This document shows positions 25,722 through 35,711 of a DNA stretch of 64,000 nt, piece by piece; the stretch's first letter is position 1; each line of letters starts with the position of its first letter. A program made the translations under genes and the position numbers. Source of the DNA: Acinetobacter nosocomialis NIPH 2119 (GTDB lineage Bacteria > Pseudomonadota > Gammaproteobacteria > Pseudomonadales > Moraxellaceae); the NCBI RefSeq assembly GCF_000368085.1, contig NZ_KB849239.1:3375715-3439714 (forward strand), written 5' to 3'. Below the pieces are notes generated by a model. That model was not told where the DNA came from and made no database searches. It was given only the letters and a program-made list of their open reading frames with translations.

Positions 25722-26121
25722 TTTTACTCATCCCCTCAGTACGTACATTTCGTCTATTTTTTGAGTTTAACCAAATGTAAAATTACGGTAACGCTACGAT
25801 TCAAACATAAATTTTAATAAAAAAGTAGAACCATGTCACACTTTTTACAAAAAATACCTTTATTTTACGTTGGTATCTTTCAAATGTAGCCTATCTGTAT
25901 CCATTACGTCTCATTATTTAACAAATTAATGTGTAGATAAAGTGAAGACTATAAATAAACTATAAGAATAATTACAAAACTTTTCGAAATTATGAATAAA
26001 AAGTAAGCGTGAATGATATCGTTTAAAGTGATTAATAAACCTTGAATTGTTATAAGTGTTTGATAGAAAAATTAAAATATAAAAATGTAATATAGTTTAA
26101 AAGTAAAATTGGTATTTATAA
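25722..26121. other. 400-base spacer without a gene
   Basis: Very AT-rich DNA between two divergent genes. It must hold the promoters of both, but I cannot place them with confidence. I saw no clear RNA gene, long repeat or open frame with a ribosome site. Confidence 0.5.
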
Positions 26122-27123
26122 ATGAAAAGAATAGTAAAAATTGCGCTCGCTACATATATGGGGTTAGCAGTAAGTGCAGTACAGGCTGCGACTACATTTT
26201 TAAATGTTTCTTATGATCCAACGCGTGAATTTTATCAAGAATATAATCAGGCATTTGGAAAATTCTGGAAACAACGCACCGGACAGGATGTCGATTTTAA
26301 ACAATCCCATGGGGGCTCCGGAAAACAGGCGCGAGCTGTAGCAACTGGTCTTCAAGCCGATGTAGTAACCTTGGCTTTAGCAAATGATATTGATGAGATT
26401 GTTAAAGCTGGATATATCCAGCCAAACTGGCAAAAAGAGTTTCCTAATAACTCTGCGCCTTATACCTCTACAGTGGTTTTTCTGGTTAGAAAAGGTAATC
26501 CAAAGAATATCCGTGATTGGAATGACTTAACTAAACCAGGTGTTGAAATTATTACACCTAATCCGAAAACGGGTGGAGCACCGCGCTGGATTTATCTTTC
26601 TGCGTGGGGATATGCTTTAAAACAGCCGGGTGGCAATGACGCCAAAGCAAAAGAGCTAGTTAAAAAACTTTATCACAATGTTAAGGTGCTAGATTCGGGA
26701 GCCCGTGGTTCGCTTACTACATTTGCTGAGCGTGGAATTGGAGATGTTCTACTTTCTTGGGAAAATGAAGCATTATTGGCAACGAAAGGTCTCGATAAAG
26801 ATAAATATGAAATTGTGTACCCATCAATTTCAATTTTGGCAGAGCCTTCTGTTGCGATTGTAGATAAAACAGTCGATAAGGACGGTAACCGTACTTTAGC
26901 AAAAGGCTATCTCAACTTTTTATATTCACCATTAGGGCAAGAGTTAGCTGCGAAACATTATTTTCGTCCACGTAATCCTCAAGTCGCTGCTAAATATGCA
27001 GCACAATTTCCAAAAATTAAATTATTTACGATTAATGACGTTTTTGGTGGCTGGGCAAAAGCTCAGCAAACTCACTTTGCCAATGGGGCCATCTTTGATC
27101 AGATTTATGATGGGAAACAGTAA
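26122..27123 (+). CDS. sbp: Periplasmic sulfate-binding protein
   Basis: 333 residues; E. coli Sbp has 329 and the two are alike throughout. Seen: signal peptide (cleavage near VQA-ATTF at 22), then the family motifs [55 protein letters not shown] and [11 protein letters not shown]. Known: it captures sulfate (or thiosulfate) for the CysTWA ABC importer and cysteine synthesis. The permease genes are not in this window, so it acts with a distant operon. CysB control is expected from the family but I could not place a site. Confidence 0.92.
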   Translation: MKRIVKIALATYMGLAVSAVQAATTFLNVSYDPTREFYQEYNQAFGKFWKQRTGQDVDFKQSHGGSGKQARAVATGLQADVVTLALANDIDEIVKAGYIQPNWQKEFPNNSAPYTSTVVFLVRKGNPKNIRDWNDLTKPGVEIITPNPKTGGAPRWIYLSAWGYALKQPGGNDAKAKELVKKLYHNVKVLDSGARGSLTTFAERGIGDVLLSWENEALLATKGLDKDKYEIVYPSISILAEPSVAIVDKTVDKDGNRTLAKGYLNFLYSPLGQELAAKHYFRPRNPQVAAKYAAQFPKIKLFTINDVFGGWAKAQQTHFANGAIFDQIYDGKQ

Positions 27124-27175
27124 ATAAAATATGGGCAGCTCCCTAGTTTAAAAATTAATTAAACTTTTCATATTG

Positions 27176-27215
27176 AAGCAAGTGAACCTGAAAAGGTGAG
27201 CTTGCTTTTTATTTT
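27176..27215 (+). terminator. Terminator of sbp
   Basis: Outer stem AAGCAAG/CTTGCTT and inner ACCT/AGGT, then T-run. Confidence 0.8.
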
Positions 27216-27344
27216 GCTTAAAAAATGCAAAGAAAACGGTTTTCTCTATGAAAAATTAATATTTTCCTACAAAAAGCCGTTTGGTGTTCATCGTAAACAA
27301 GGTGATAATGTGCAGTTACATTTTTACGCTATGATTTAACTCCT

Positions 27345-28268
27345 ATGTCGCATATTTCTGTCTTACTTTTTGAGACCGTTGAAAGCTTATTGGCAGATCG
27401 CACAACTGGGGTGTATATCGATGCAACCTTTGGACGAGGTGGGCATACACGCTTATTATTGTCGAAACTCGATGAAAACGCTCGAGTATATGCCTTTGAT
27501 AAAGATCCTCAGGCTCTGGAAGTTGCAGGTGCTTTAGCACAAGAAGACCCGAGATTTACCATTATTCATGCAAGTTTTGCTGATATAAAAGAAAAAATGC
27601 AGGAAATTGGGGTGCAAAGTGTCGATGGAATTATGGCAGACTTAGGCGTATCTTCCCCTCAATTAGATCAGGCAGAACGCGGCTTTAGTTTTATGCAAGA
27701 TGGCCCTTTAGATATGCGTATGGATAACTCTAAAGGTTTGACTGCTGCTGAATGGTTACTTGAAATTGAAGAGGAACAGTTGGCGAATATCATTTATCAA
27801 TATGGTGAAGAACGATATAGTCGACGTATTGCTAAAGCAATTAAACAAGCTGGAAAATTAGATACGACAGCACAACTGGCTGAACTTGTAAAAACAGCTC
27901 ATCCAAAATGGGAAAAACATAAGCATCCGGCGACACGTACTTTTCAGGCTATTCGTATTGCTATTAACAAAGAACTAGATGATATTGAAGTGTTTTTACC
28001 GCAAGCTGTAGACTTGCTTAAACCAAAGGGGCGTTTGTCTGTGATCAGCTTCCATTCGCTTGAAGACAGGTTGATCAAACAGTTTATTCAAAAAGAATCA
28101 ACGCTAGCAGAAGATTCTGGTTGGGGAATGCCTCAACAGCAGGTTGATACGAGAAGATTAAAGAAAATTTCACGGGTTCGTGCGAGTGAAGAAGAAGTAA
28201 AAGCGAATCCACGTTCACGTAGTGCATGGCTTCGGGTTGCTGAACGCTTGGAACAAAAAGGCGCGTAA
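27345..28268 (+). CDS. rsmH: 16S rRNA (cytosine-1402-N4)-methyltransferase
   Basis: 307 residues. Seen: SAM-binding motif ATFGRGGHT near 26-34, DLGVSSPQLD and GFSFMQDGPLDMRMD near 100-125, HPATRTFQAIRIAIN, VISFHSLEDRLIK. Known: N4-methylates C1402 in the 16S decoding centre. It is the first gene of the dcw segment here; no mraZ precedes it, which is usual for Acinetobacter. The N-terminus is a few residues shorter than in E. coli. It ends in TAATG shared with ftsL. No strong ribosome site is seen. Confidence 0.95.
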   Translation: MSHISVLLFETVESLLADRTTGVYIDATFGRGGHTRLLLSKLDENARVYAFDKDPQALEVAGALAQEDPRFTIIHASFADIKEKMQEIGVQSVDGIMADLGVSSPQLDQAERGFSFMQDGPLDMRMDNSKGLTAAEWLLEIEEEQLANIIYQYGEERYSRRIAKAIKQAGKLDTTAQLAELVKTAHPKWEKHKHPATRTFQAIRIAINKELDDIEVFLPQAVDLLKPKGRLSVISFHSLEDRLIKQFIQKESTLAEDSGWGMPQQQVDTRRLKKISRVRASEEEVKANPRSRSAWLRVAERLEQKGA

Positions 28269-28600
28269 TGAAAAGCAGTGATGAAATCGAAACCACAGAA
28301 AATAAAGTGGTCAAAAAAGTTGTGATATATACAGTCATGGTGGCGTTGGTTTTCATCAGTGCCATGATGGTGGTATTGCAAGTATTTGAATACCGTCATG
28401 ATTATAGAGAGTTAAGCTCTTATATGCGTGAACGTGATGACCTCAATGCTGAATGGGGACGTTTATTGATTGAGCAACAAACATTTGGTGCGACTGCTCA
28501 AATTGGTACGCGTGCTGTGACACAATTACGAATGTTTTCGCCACCGGCTGCAGAAACGGTGGTAATTTCTTTACCGATGACCTCAGAGCAAAATAAGTAA
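28268..28600 (+). CDS. ftsL: Cell division protein FtsL
   Basis: 110 residues, typical for FtsL. Seen: short cytoplasmic N-terminus, one membrane helix (about 17-40), then a coiled-coil periplasmic part (RHDYRELSSYMRERDDLNAEWGRL). Known: FtsL joins FtsB and FtsQ in the divisome and signals to FtsWI. The call rests on topology and place between rsmH and ftsI. Start overlaps the rsmH stop by one base. Confidence 0.92.
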   Translation: MKSSDEIETTENKVVKKVVIYTVMVALVFISAMMVVLQVFEYRHDYRELSSYMRERDDLNAEWGRLLIEQQTFGATAQIGTRAVTQLRMFSPPAAETVVISLPMTSEQNK

Positions 28601-28611
28601 GGCCTTGCTGT

Positions 28612-30444
28612 ATGGTAGATAAGCGAACAAAGCAAACACGAAAAAAACAGCAGTCTATTTCGGAAAAACCAAGTCTTGCCTTTGATATGTGGCGGTTTTA
28701 TCTGCTCTGGGCAGTGGTGCTCCTGTGTTTTGTGGTATTAATTGCACGTGCATTTTATGTTCAGATCATTAATAAGGACTTTTTACAAAATAAGGCCAAT
28801 GCCAATATTTTGCGTACTGAACGTGTAGAAGCTATGCGTGGCGTAATTAGTGATCGCCACGGTGTACCTTTAGCGATCAGTAGTCCAATCATGAAAATTG
28901 TGATGGACCCACGTGATTATTTTGAAACTAAACATTTATATGATCAAATTTCGGCTGAACTAAAACAAGATCCAAAAAATCGTAAATTAAAACGCCAATT
29001 ACCAGATAAAAATTTAAACTTAGATGAGCTTGCCGATGTGGTCGGTGTTGATCGTGCTGACCTTAAGAAACAGATGAATGCGCGTCCGCGTTCTCGTTAT
29101 TTAGTTTTGAAAAAAGAAGTACCGCCGCAACAAGCTGACCTCATTATGAAAGGTAACTTCCAAGGGGTTTATGCAGAAAAAACTTACAAACGCTATTATC
29201 CGCAGCCACAACCAAATGCCCAAATTATTGGTTTGACTAATAGTGAGGGTCAAGGTGTTGAAGGCCTGGAAATGCAGTTGAATAAGCAGCTTTCTGGAGT
29301 AGATGGCGAACAAAAAATTATTCGTGATAAGCGTGGTAATCGTTTAAAAGTTTCTGAGGTGATTCGTGAGGGCGAGCCGGGTGAGAATATCACTTTAAGT
29401 ATCGACTCTCGTTTACAGTACATTATGTATCGCGAATTGACCGCAGCGGGTGTTGCGAATAATGCACGTTCAGCAACGGCTATTGCGGTTGATGTTAAAA
29501 CGGGTGAGATTTTGGCAATGACCAGTTGGCCATCTTATAACCCGAATGATAAGAATGGCTTGTCTAATAAAGATGCTATGCGTAACCGTGGTGCGATCGA
29601 TATGTTCGAACCGGGGTCAACCATGAAGCCATTTACCATTTCTGCTGCATTAGAAACTGGTCAATACACACCAAATACGATTGTAAATACCTCTCCTGGT
29701 TCAATGCGTTTAGGTTGGCATACTATTCGTGATACCCATAACTATGGGGCTTTGACCGTAACAGGTGTGATTATTAAGTCTTCAAACGTGGGTTCTGCAA
29801 AAATTGCATTATCACTTCCAAAAGAGACTTTACCGACCTTCTTTAATCGTGTTGGTTTTGGTAAGCGTTCTGCTGTGAAGTTCCCAGGGGAAAGTTCTGG
29901 CTTAGTACTTCCTGTAAATAAATTAAACTCTTCTCAAATTGGTACCATGGCTTATGGTTATGGTCTAAACGCAACTATTCTTCAGCTGGCACAAGGCTAT
30001 GCCATGCTTGCAAATCATGGCGTCAAAATGCCATTAAGCTTGCATAAATTAGATCAGGCACCTAAAGGAGAGCAAGTTCTTAACCCAAAAATTGCTGATC
30101 AAGTCTTGTTAATGCTTGAGCAAGTGACTATGCCGGGTGGTACAGCGACACAAGCCAATATTCCAGGCTATCGAGTAGGCGGTAAAACAGGTACTGCTCA
30201 TAAATTGCGTGCTGATGGTAAAGGCTATTCAAATAGTGAATATCGTGCTTTATTTGCCGGCGTTGCACCAATTAGTGATCCGCGTTTAGCTGTTATTGTG
30301 GTTGTGGAAAATCCACAAGGTCGTTACTACGGTGGTTTGGTTGCTGCCCCAGTTTTCGCTCGTATTATGCAAGAGTCACTACGTTTAATGAACGTGCCGC
30401 TTGATAAGCCACTTAACACTCCACAAAATCCTATTCGCAGGTAA
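28612..30444 (+). CDS. ftsI: Septal peptidoglycan transpeptidase FtsI (PBP3)
   Basis: 610 residues. Seen: one N-terminal membrane helix (LLWAVVLLCFVVLIARAFYV), the PBP dimerisation domain (ERVEAMRGVISDRHGVPLA), and the transpeptidase motifs STMK (in EPGSTMKPF), SSN (in IKSSNVGSA) and KTG (in GGKTGTAHK). Known: crosslinks peptidoglycan at the septum with FtsW; main target of aztreonam and several cephalosporins in Acinetobacter. Only 3 bases separate it from murE. No insertion or truncation is seen; resistance changes cannot be judged without a reference. Confidence 0.96.
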   Translation: MVDKRTKQTRKKQQSISEKPSLAFDMWRFYLLWAVVLLCFVVLIARAFYVQIINKDFLQNKANANILRTERVEAMRGVISDRHGVPLAISSPIMKIVMDPRDYFETKHLYDQISAELKQDPKNRKLKRQLPDKNLNLDELADVVGVDRADLKKQMNARPRSRYLVLKKEVPPQQADLIMKGNFQGVYAEKTYKRYYPQPQPNAQIIGLTNSEGQGVEGLEMQLNKQLSGVDGEQKIIRDKRGNRLKVSEVIREGEPGENITLSIDSRLQYIMYRELTAAGVANNARSATAIAVDVKTGEILAMTSWPSYNPNDKNGLSNKDAMRNRGAIDMFEPGSTMKPFTISAALETGQYTPNTIVNTSPGSMRLGWHTIRDTHNYGALTVTGVIIKSSNVGSAKIALSLPKETLPTFFNRVGFGKRSAVKFPGESSGLVLPVNKLNSSQIGTMAYGYGLNATILQLAQGYAMLANHGVKMPLSLHKLDQAPKGEQVLNPKIADQVLLMLEQVTMPGGTATQANIPGYRVGGKTGTAHKLRADGKGYSNSEYRALFAGVAPISDPRLAVIVVVENPQGRYYGGLVAAPVFARIMQESLRLMNVPLDKPLNTPQNPIRR

Positions 30445-30447
30445 GCT

Positions 30448-31947
30448 ATGACTGTTTCTTTTCAAGAAATTAATCCAATCGAGATTGATGCACAATGGCC
30501 TCAACAGCCATTTCATGGCTTTAATTTAGATAGTCGTAAAGTAGAAGCTGGCCAAATTTTTATTGCCTTGACCAGTTATAGCCAACCTGAAAAAACACGC
30601 ACATTTGCTGAAGCAGCTTTAACAAATGGGGCACTTGCTGTAATTAGTGAAACCGAATTAGGTGTAGCGAATGAGTGGGTGTGTTCTGATGTGCGTCAGC
30701 GTATGGGTGAGTGGCAAAAACGTTATTTACAACAAACTGATACGGTTAAACCATTACGGATTATTGCTGTAACAGGTACGAATGGTAAAACGACTATTTC
30801 TCGCCTAATTGCTGAGTTAATTAGTTCGCAACAGCAGCGCTGTGCGGTGATGGGAACGACTGGTAACGGTATTTTGCCGGACTTAACGCCTTCTACACAT
30901 ACTACTCTTGATGCTTTGCAGTTACAAAATGAATTACATGCTTATGCTAAGCACGGCGCAACTTTTGCTTCTTTAGAAGCGAGTTCGCATGGTCTTGAGC
31001 AGGGCCGATTAAATGGTTGTGATATTGAAATTGCTGTTTATAGTAACTTAAGTCGTGATCACCTCGATTATCATGGCACGCTAGAAGCTTATGCAGAAGC
31101 AAAGGCTCGTTTATTCAAGTTTAATTCGTTAAAAGTTGCTGTGATTAATCTAGATGATGCACATGCAGATTTAATGATTAAATCGGCGAAGAATAATCCA
31201 GCGCAACCTAAAATTTTGACTTATTCGCTTACTCAAAATACGGCCGATTATTATATTACCGATTTAAGTTATAGCTTGGCAGGTGCAACCTTTAATTTAG
31301 TGGGGCAGCAAGGTTCATTTACTGTAGAAAGTCCATTATTAGGTCATTTTAATGTTGAAAACTTGATTGCGGCGCTGATCGCTGCTGAGCAAGCTGGTTT
31401 CGATTTAAAAGCATTAGTTAATTTTGTTCCTAAACTGATTGGCGCACCAGGCCGTATGCAGGTCATTCGTGATGATGAGCGACTTTTTGTGGTGGATTAT
31501 GCGCATACACCCGATGCATTGATTCAAGTGCTTAAAACATTAAAACGTCACGTTTCGAATCAGCTTTGGGCTGTATTTGGATGTGGTGGTGACCGTGACC
31601 GTGGTAAGCGCCCACTCATGACTCAAGCAGCTTTAGATGGTGCAAATCCTGTTATTCTGACTTCAGATAACCCAAGAACAGAAGACCCCGAACAAATCTT
31701 TGCTGATATGAAGCAAGGAATAGATTTTTCAGGGCATCGTATGCATGAAATTCATGACCGTCGTGAAGCAATTAAATTTGTTACGCAGCAGGCTCAAGCT
31801 GGTGACATTGTGGTGATTGCCGGAAAAGGTCATGAAAATTATCAAGAAATTAATGGTGTGCGTCACTGGTTTGATGATGTGGTTGAAGTGCGTTCTGCGA
31901 TTGATGCACAACATCATACGGTAGATGCTGCTTACCCTGCACAATAG
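30448..31947 (+). CDS. murE: UDP-MurNAc-L-Ala-D-Glu:meso-diaminopimelate ligase
   Basis: 499 residues. Seen: Mur ligase ATP loop VTGTNGKTT (about 106-114), central domain with SSHGLEQGR, and the DNPR motif (LTSDNPRTEDP), which marks specificity for meso-diaminopimelate over lysine. Known: adds the third residue of the peptidoglycan stem peptide in the cytoplasm. Product feeds murF, the next gene 8 bases downstream. Confidence 0.96.
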   Translation: MTVSFQEINPIEIDAQWPQQPFHGFNLDSRKVEAGQIFIALTSYSQPEKTRTFAEAALTNGALAVISETELGVANEWVCSDVRQRMGEWQKRYLQQTDTVKPLRIIAVTGTNGKTTISRLIAELISSQQQRCAVMGTTGNGILPDLTPSTHTTLDALQLQNELHAYAKHGATFASLEASSHGLEQGRLNGCDIEIAVYSNLSRDHLDYHGTLEAYAEAKARLFKFNSLKVAVINLDDAHADLMIKSAKNNPAQPKILTYSLTQNTADYYITDLSYSLAGATFNLVGQQGSFTVESPLLGHFNVENLIAALIAAEQAGFDLKALVNFVPKLIGAPGRMQVIRDDERLFVVDYAHTPDALIQVLKTLKRHVSNQLWAVFGCGGDRDRGKRPLMTQAALDGANPVILTSDNPRTEDPEQIFADMKQGIDFSGHRMHEIHDRREAIKFVTQQAQAGDIVVIAGKGHENYQEINGVRHWFDDVVEVRSAIDAQHHTVDAAYPAQ

Positions 31948-31955
31948 GAAAAATT

Positions 31956-33356
31956 ATGCATACTTCAACCACCAGTACCGTGCCTTTGGAACCGTGGACA
32001 GCTCAACAATTACAACAGGCAACACAGGGTTACTGGCATAAAGACCAGATCCCTCAAACTGAAATTAAACGTATTTTGACTGACTCGCGTCATGCAGAAA
32101 GTGGGGATGCCTTTTTAGCATTAAAAGGTGAACGTTTCGATGCGCATAATTTTGTCGCGCAAGTCGCTGCAAATGGTTGCCAAGTCGCTATTGTTGAGCA
32201 ACCTATAGATGCCAACATTGCTCAACTTGTAGTTGCTGATACTCGCTTGGCTTTGGGGCAACTTGGTGCATATCGCCGTGAACAAAATGCTCAATTGAAA
32301 GTTATTGCTTTAACGGGAAGTAGCGGTAAAACCACTACTAAAGAAATGCTAGGAAGCATCTTATCTCGTTTAGCCCCTACATTGATTACCCGAGGCAATT
32401 TAAATAATGACCTTGGTGTGCCGATGATGCTTCTTGAGCTTCGCAAGGAACATCAATATGCAGTGATGGAACTTGGGGCAAATCATCAAGGTGAAATTGA
32501 TTACACATCAAAACTTGTTCAACCGCATGTCGCTGGCATTTTAAATATTGGGACTGCTCACTTAGGTGAGTTCGGTGGTCGCGATGGTATTTGCCGTGCT
32601 AAATCAGAAATTTATCGTCATATTCTACCTCACGGTGTTGCTATTGTTCCGCAACAAGATGACTTTACTACCGAGATTCGTGAAGCAGCAAAAAGTCATC
32701 AAATTATGAGTTTTGGTACTGGTGGTGATGTCTTTGCTACAGAGATTGAATTGTTGCCACAATCTGCCAATTTCCAGTTACATACACCTCAAGGTTCAAG
32801 TTTTGTAAGGCTGCCATTTGCAGGTGAGCATAATGTGCAAAATGCAACTGCTGCAGTAGCATTTGCTTTGGCATTAGGTGTTAGCCTAGACGATATTGTA
32901 AAAGGATTAGAGCAAGCACAAGGTGCGAAAGGCCGTTTGAACTTTATTCAAAAAGCGCCTCATTTATTTATTGATGATACTTATAACGCTAATCCAACAT
33001 CTATGCGAGCTGCGGCGCAAGTATTACTTCAACAAAATGGTATTAAAGTCATGGTGATGGGGGATATTGGGGAACTTGGCGATAGTAGTTGGCAAGAACA
33101 TCATGATTTAGGTCGCGATCTCGCTCAGCTTCCTTTAGATCATATTATTGCAGTTGGGCAGTTTGCCTCAGCAGCTCTCGAAGGTGCGGGCCTTCATTCT
33201 ACTAAATTGAAAGCATTTCAGACTCAAGCTGAGGCGCTTCCATTTTTAATCAATCTAATCCAAACACATCAACCCCAGTCCATGAGTTTCCTGTTTAAAG
33301 GTTCTCGCTTTACTCATATGGAAACGTTGATGGCTGATTTGATGGAGAAACTTTAA
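31956..33356 (+). CDS. murF: UDP-MurNAc-tripeptide:D-Ala-D-Ala ligase
   Basis: 466 residues. Seen: ATP loop LTGSSGKTTTKE, then NLNNDLGVP, VMELGANHQGEI, and DDTYNANPTSM. Known: adds D-Ala-D-Ala to complete the UDP-MurNAc-pentapeptide in the cytoplasm. AGGAAAAATT precedes the ATG. It abuts mraY directly. Confidence 0.96.
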   Translation: MHTSTTSTVPLEPWTAQQLQQATQGYWHKDQIPQTEIKRILTDSRHAESGDAFLALKGERFDAHNFVAQVAANGCQVAIVEQPIDANIAQLVVADTRLALGQLGAYRREQNAQLKVIALTGSSGKTTTKEMLGSILSRLAPTLITRGNLNNDLGVPMMLLELRKEHQYAVMELGANHQGEIDYTSKLVQPHVAGILNIGTAHLGEFGGRDGICRAKSEIYRHILPHGVAIVPQQDDFTTEIREAAKSHQIMSFGTGGDVFATEIELLPQSANFQLHTPQGSSFVRLPFAGEHNVQNATAAVAFALALGVSLDDIVKGLEQAQGAKGRLNFIQKAPHLFIDDTYNANPTSMRAAAQVLLQQNGIKVMVMGDIGELGDSSWQEHHDLGRDLAQLPLDHIIAVGQFASAALEGAGLHSTKLKAFQTQAEALPFLINLIQTHQPQSMSFLFKGSRFTHMETLMADLMEKL

Positions 33357-34475
33357 ATGCTGTTATGGTTGTTTGAACAACTTGCGGGCTATCACAGTTC
33401 GTTTCAGGTTGTTCGTTATTTAACATTACGTTCTTTACTCAGTGTATTAACGTCACTGACCATTGGTTTGGTTCTCGGACCAATCATGATTCGTAAATTA
33501 CAAGCGTTAAAATACGGTCAGGCAGTAAGTTCGTTTGCTCCTGAAAATCATGCCAAAAAAATGGGTACACCGACAATGGGAGGGATTTTAATTCTACTCT
33601 CAATTGGTATTAGTACTTTATTGTGGGCTGATTTATCTAACCCTTATGTTTGGATTGTACTTGGTGTAATGGTTGTGTTCGGTGCGGTTGGCTGGGCAGA
33701 TGACTGGATTAAGATTCGCTATAAAGATAATGCGGGCTTACCTGCACGTAAGAAATTCTTCTGGACTTCTATTGCCTCACTTGGTGCTGGTATTGCGTTA
33801 TATTTAATTGCAACTGAACAATCTAATTCAGAATACACAGCAAATATGCTGGATTTATTGATTCCTTTCTTTAAGAATCTTTCAATTCCACTTTCTATTG
33901 TTCCATTAGGCTTGGCATTTATTGTATTCACCTATTTAGTAATTAATGGTGCTTCTAATGCGGTTAACTTAACTGACGGTTTAGATGGTTTAGCTATTAT
34001 GCCGGTGGTTATGGTGGCTTCAGGTTTAGGAGTATTTGCTTATTTATCTGGTGACATCCGTTTCGCTAACTATTTACATATTCCATATGTGAAATATACC
34101 TCTGAGCTTGTGGTGATCTGTTCTGCGATGATTGGTGCAGGCTTAGCATTCCTTTGGTATAACGCACATCCAGCACAAGTCTTTATGGGTGATGTGGGCG
34201 CTTTAGCTTTAGGCGCAATGCTTGGAACAATTGCCGTGATGGTACGCCAAGAAATCGTATTTGCGATTATGGGCGGTGTTTTTGTGATGGAGGCTGTATC
34301 AGTATTCCTGCAAATCGGGTCGTTGCGAATGCGAAATAAGCGCGTATTCTTGATGGCACCTTTACACCATCACTATGAAAAACAAGGCTGGAAAGAAACT
34401 CAAGTTGTAATTCGATTCTGGATTATTACGATTATGCTAGTTGTTTTAGGCCTAATGACCTTAAAATTGCGCTAG
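33357..34475 (+). CDS. mraY: Phospho-MurNAc-pentapeptide translocase
   Basis: 372 residues with about ten membrane segments. Seen: [10 protein letters not shown], the catalytic Asp pair in [19 protein letters not shown], and the C-terminal [13 protein letters not shown]. Known: transfers phospho-MurNAc-pentapeptide to undecaprenyl phosphate, giving lipid I at the inner face of the inner membrane. The start directly follows the murF stop. A terminator follows, so this dcw segment ends here; murD, ftsW and murG are not adjacent. Confidence 0.96.
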   Translation: MLLWLFEQLAGYHSSFQVVRYLTLRSLLSVLTSLTIGLVLGPIMIRKLQALKYGQAVSSFAPENHAKKMGTPTMGGILILLSIGISTLLWADLSNPYVWIVLGVMVVFGAVGWADDWIKIRYKDNAGLPARKKFFWTSIASLGAGIALYLIATEQSNSEYTANMLDLLIPFFKNLSIPLSIVPLGLAFIVFTYLVINGASNAVNLTDGLDGLAIMPVVMVASGLGVFAYLSGDIRFANYLHIPYVKYTSELVVICSAMIGAGLAFLWYNAHPAQVFMGDVGALALGAMLGTIAVMVRQEIVFAIMGGVFVMEAVSVFLQIGSLRMRNKRVFLMAPLHHHYEKQGWKETQVVIRFWIITIMLVVLGLMTLKLR

Positions 34476-34496
34476 AACTTATTTTGGTGTCAATAT

Positions 34497-34525
34497 AAAG
34501 CCAGTTTCTACTGGCTTTTTTATTG
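34497..34525 (+). terminator. Terminator after mraY
   Basis: Stem AAAGCCAGT/ACTGGCTTT, loop TTCT, then T-run. Confidence 0.88.
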
Positions 34526-34534
34526 GAGAGGTAA

Positions 34535-34867
34535 ATGACAAAGGTTGTTGGGCTAGACCAATTATCTGTAATTAACCAAAAAGTGGTTAGTGATGGGGAA
34601 GTATTACCTCAAGTTGTACTTAAAGATGGTAGTCAGGTACAAACGGGAACTGTCGCGACAATGCTGCATAATATTGAACTCTATAATGCGGGACAAAGAG
34701 GGCAAATTGAAGAAGAGTTGAAGATCGCAATTCCAACTTTAATTAAAGTGGGATTATTTGATTTGTTTGAAGTAGATGAATGGGTTTCTGGAACAAATGC
34801 AGGCCGCACATTTGTTGGAATGCACGCTAAGGCTTATTTGCAACAAAAAGAACAAGAGAATAATTAA
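34535..34867 (+). CDS. Small conserved-looking cytoplasmic protein, function unknown
   Basis: 110 residues. Seen: strong ribosome site GGAGAGG before the ATG; no signal peptide, membrane segment or cysteine. The first half is beta-rich (VVSDGEVLPQVVLKDGSQVQTG), the second helical (LHNIELYNAGQRGQIEEELKIAIP). I recognise no named family. It lies two bases before the rlmA GTG and just after a terminator, so its own promoter should overlap the end of mraY or that terminator. Confidence 0.7.
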   Translation: MTKVVGLDQLSVINQKVVSDGEVLPQVVLKDGSQVQTGTVATMLHNIELYNAGQRGQIEEELKIAIPTLIKVGLFDLFEVDEWVSGTNAGRTFVGMHAKAYLQQKEQENN

Positions 34868-34869
34868 AC

Positions 34870-35694
34870 GTGACTACGCAAAATTTAATGTGCCCCGTAT
34901 GTCGTCAGCGACTTGAGCTGGTAAACAAAACATGGCGGTGTGAACAGGGTCATAGCTATGACATTGCAAAGCAAGGTTATGTGAACTTACATGTCGTACA
35001 GCATAAACTCAGTAAAAATCCTGGGGATACTCCTGAGTCTGTAGATGCACGCCGTGCCTTTTTACAGGGTGGCTATTATCAGCCTTTACAGCAAGCAGTA
35101 GTTGATTTGCTAAAGCATCTTAAAGCTAAAGCTGTACTTGATATTGGCTGTGGTGAGGGATATTACACTAGTGCAATGCAACAGGTTGTTGAGCAGTGTA
35201 TAGGTGTAGATATTGCAAAAAATGCAGTACAACGTGCTGCAAAGTTAAATGCCAACGTGACTTGGGTTGTCGGTACAGGAGCAACTTTACCTGTAATTGA
35301 TCAAAGTATAGATGTGTGTACGAGTCTTTTTAGCCCGATTCCACAAGCAGAAATTTTGCGCGTTTTAAAAGATGATGGGTATTTAATTGTTGTGACTCCT
35401 GCAACCGATCATCTGTATGCGATGCGTGAAGCGCTATTTGAGCAGGTTAATCCGCACACGCCGCAAAAGTTTGTTGAACAACTGCAAGATTTATTTGAGT
35501 TGAAAGAACAGCAAGTTATAGATGCTCCGTTATTACTTGATCAAGAAGCTTTAAAGAATCTGATCGCTATGACGCCTTATGCGTATAAGGCGTCTCCAGA
35601 GCGCCGGATGCAATTAGAACAGCAATCACATCTGAAAGTAACAGCATCTTTTCAAATCTATCTTTTTCAAAAGCGTAATAAAAAAGCCATCTAA
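34870..35694 (+). CDS. rlmA: 23S rRNA (guanine-745-N1)-methyltransferase
   Basis: 274 residues from GTG. Seen: N-terminal zinc site (CPVCRQ, then CEQGHSYD), GYVNLHVVQHKLSKNPGDTPE, ARRAFLQGGYYQPL, SAM motif VLDIGCGEGYYT. It aligns with E. coli RlmA as I remember it. Known: N1-methylates G745 in helix 35 of 23S rRNA. The last codons and stop form one arm of the terminator that follows. Confidence 0.92.
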   Translation: MTTQNLMCPVCRQRLELVNKTWRCEQGHSYDIAKQGYVNLHVVQHKLSKNPGDTPESVDARRAFLQGGYYQPLQQAVVDLLKHLKAKAVLDIGCGEGYYTSAMQQVVEQCIGVDIAKNAVQRAAKLNANVTWVVGTGATLPVIDQSIDVCTSLFSPIPQAEILRVLKDDGYLIVVTPATDHLYAMREALFEQVNPHTPQKFVEQLQDLFELKEQQVIDAPLLLDQEALKNLIAMTPYAYKASPERRMQLEQQSHLKVTASFQIYLFQKRNKKAI

Positions 35695-35711
35695 CGATGG
35701 CTTTTTTATTT
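35680..35711. terminator. Bidirectional terminator between rlmA and ponA
   Basis: Arms AAAAAAGCCATC/GATGGCTTTTTT, loop TAAC. The left arm encodes the last residues of rlmA and the stop is in the loop. A- and T-runs on both sides suit use from either strand. Confidence 0.88.
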
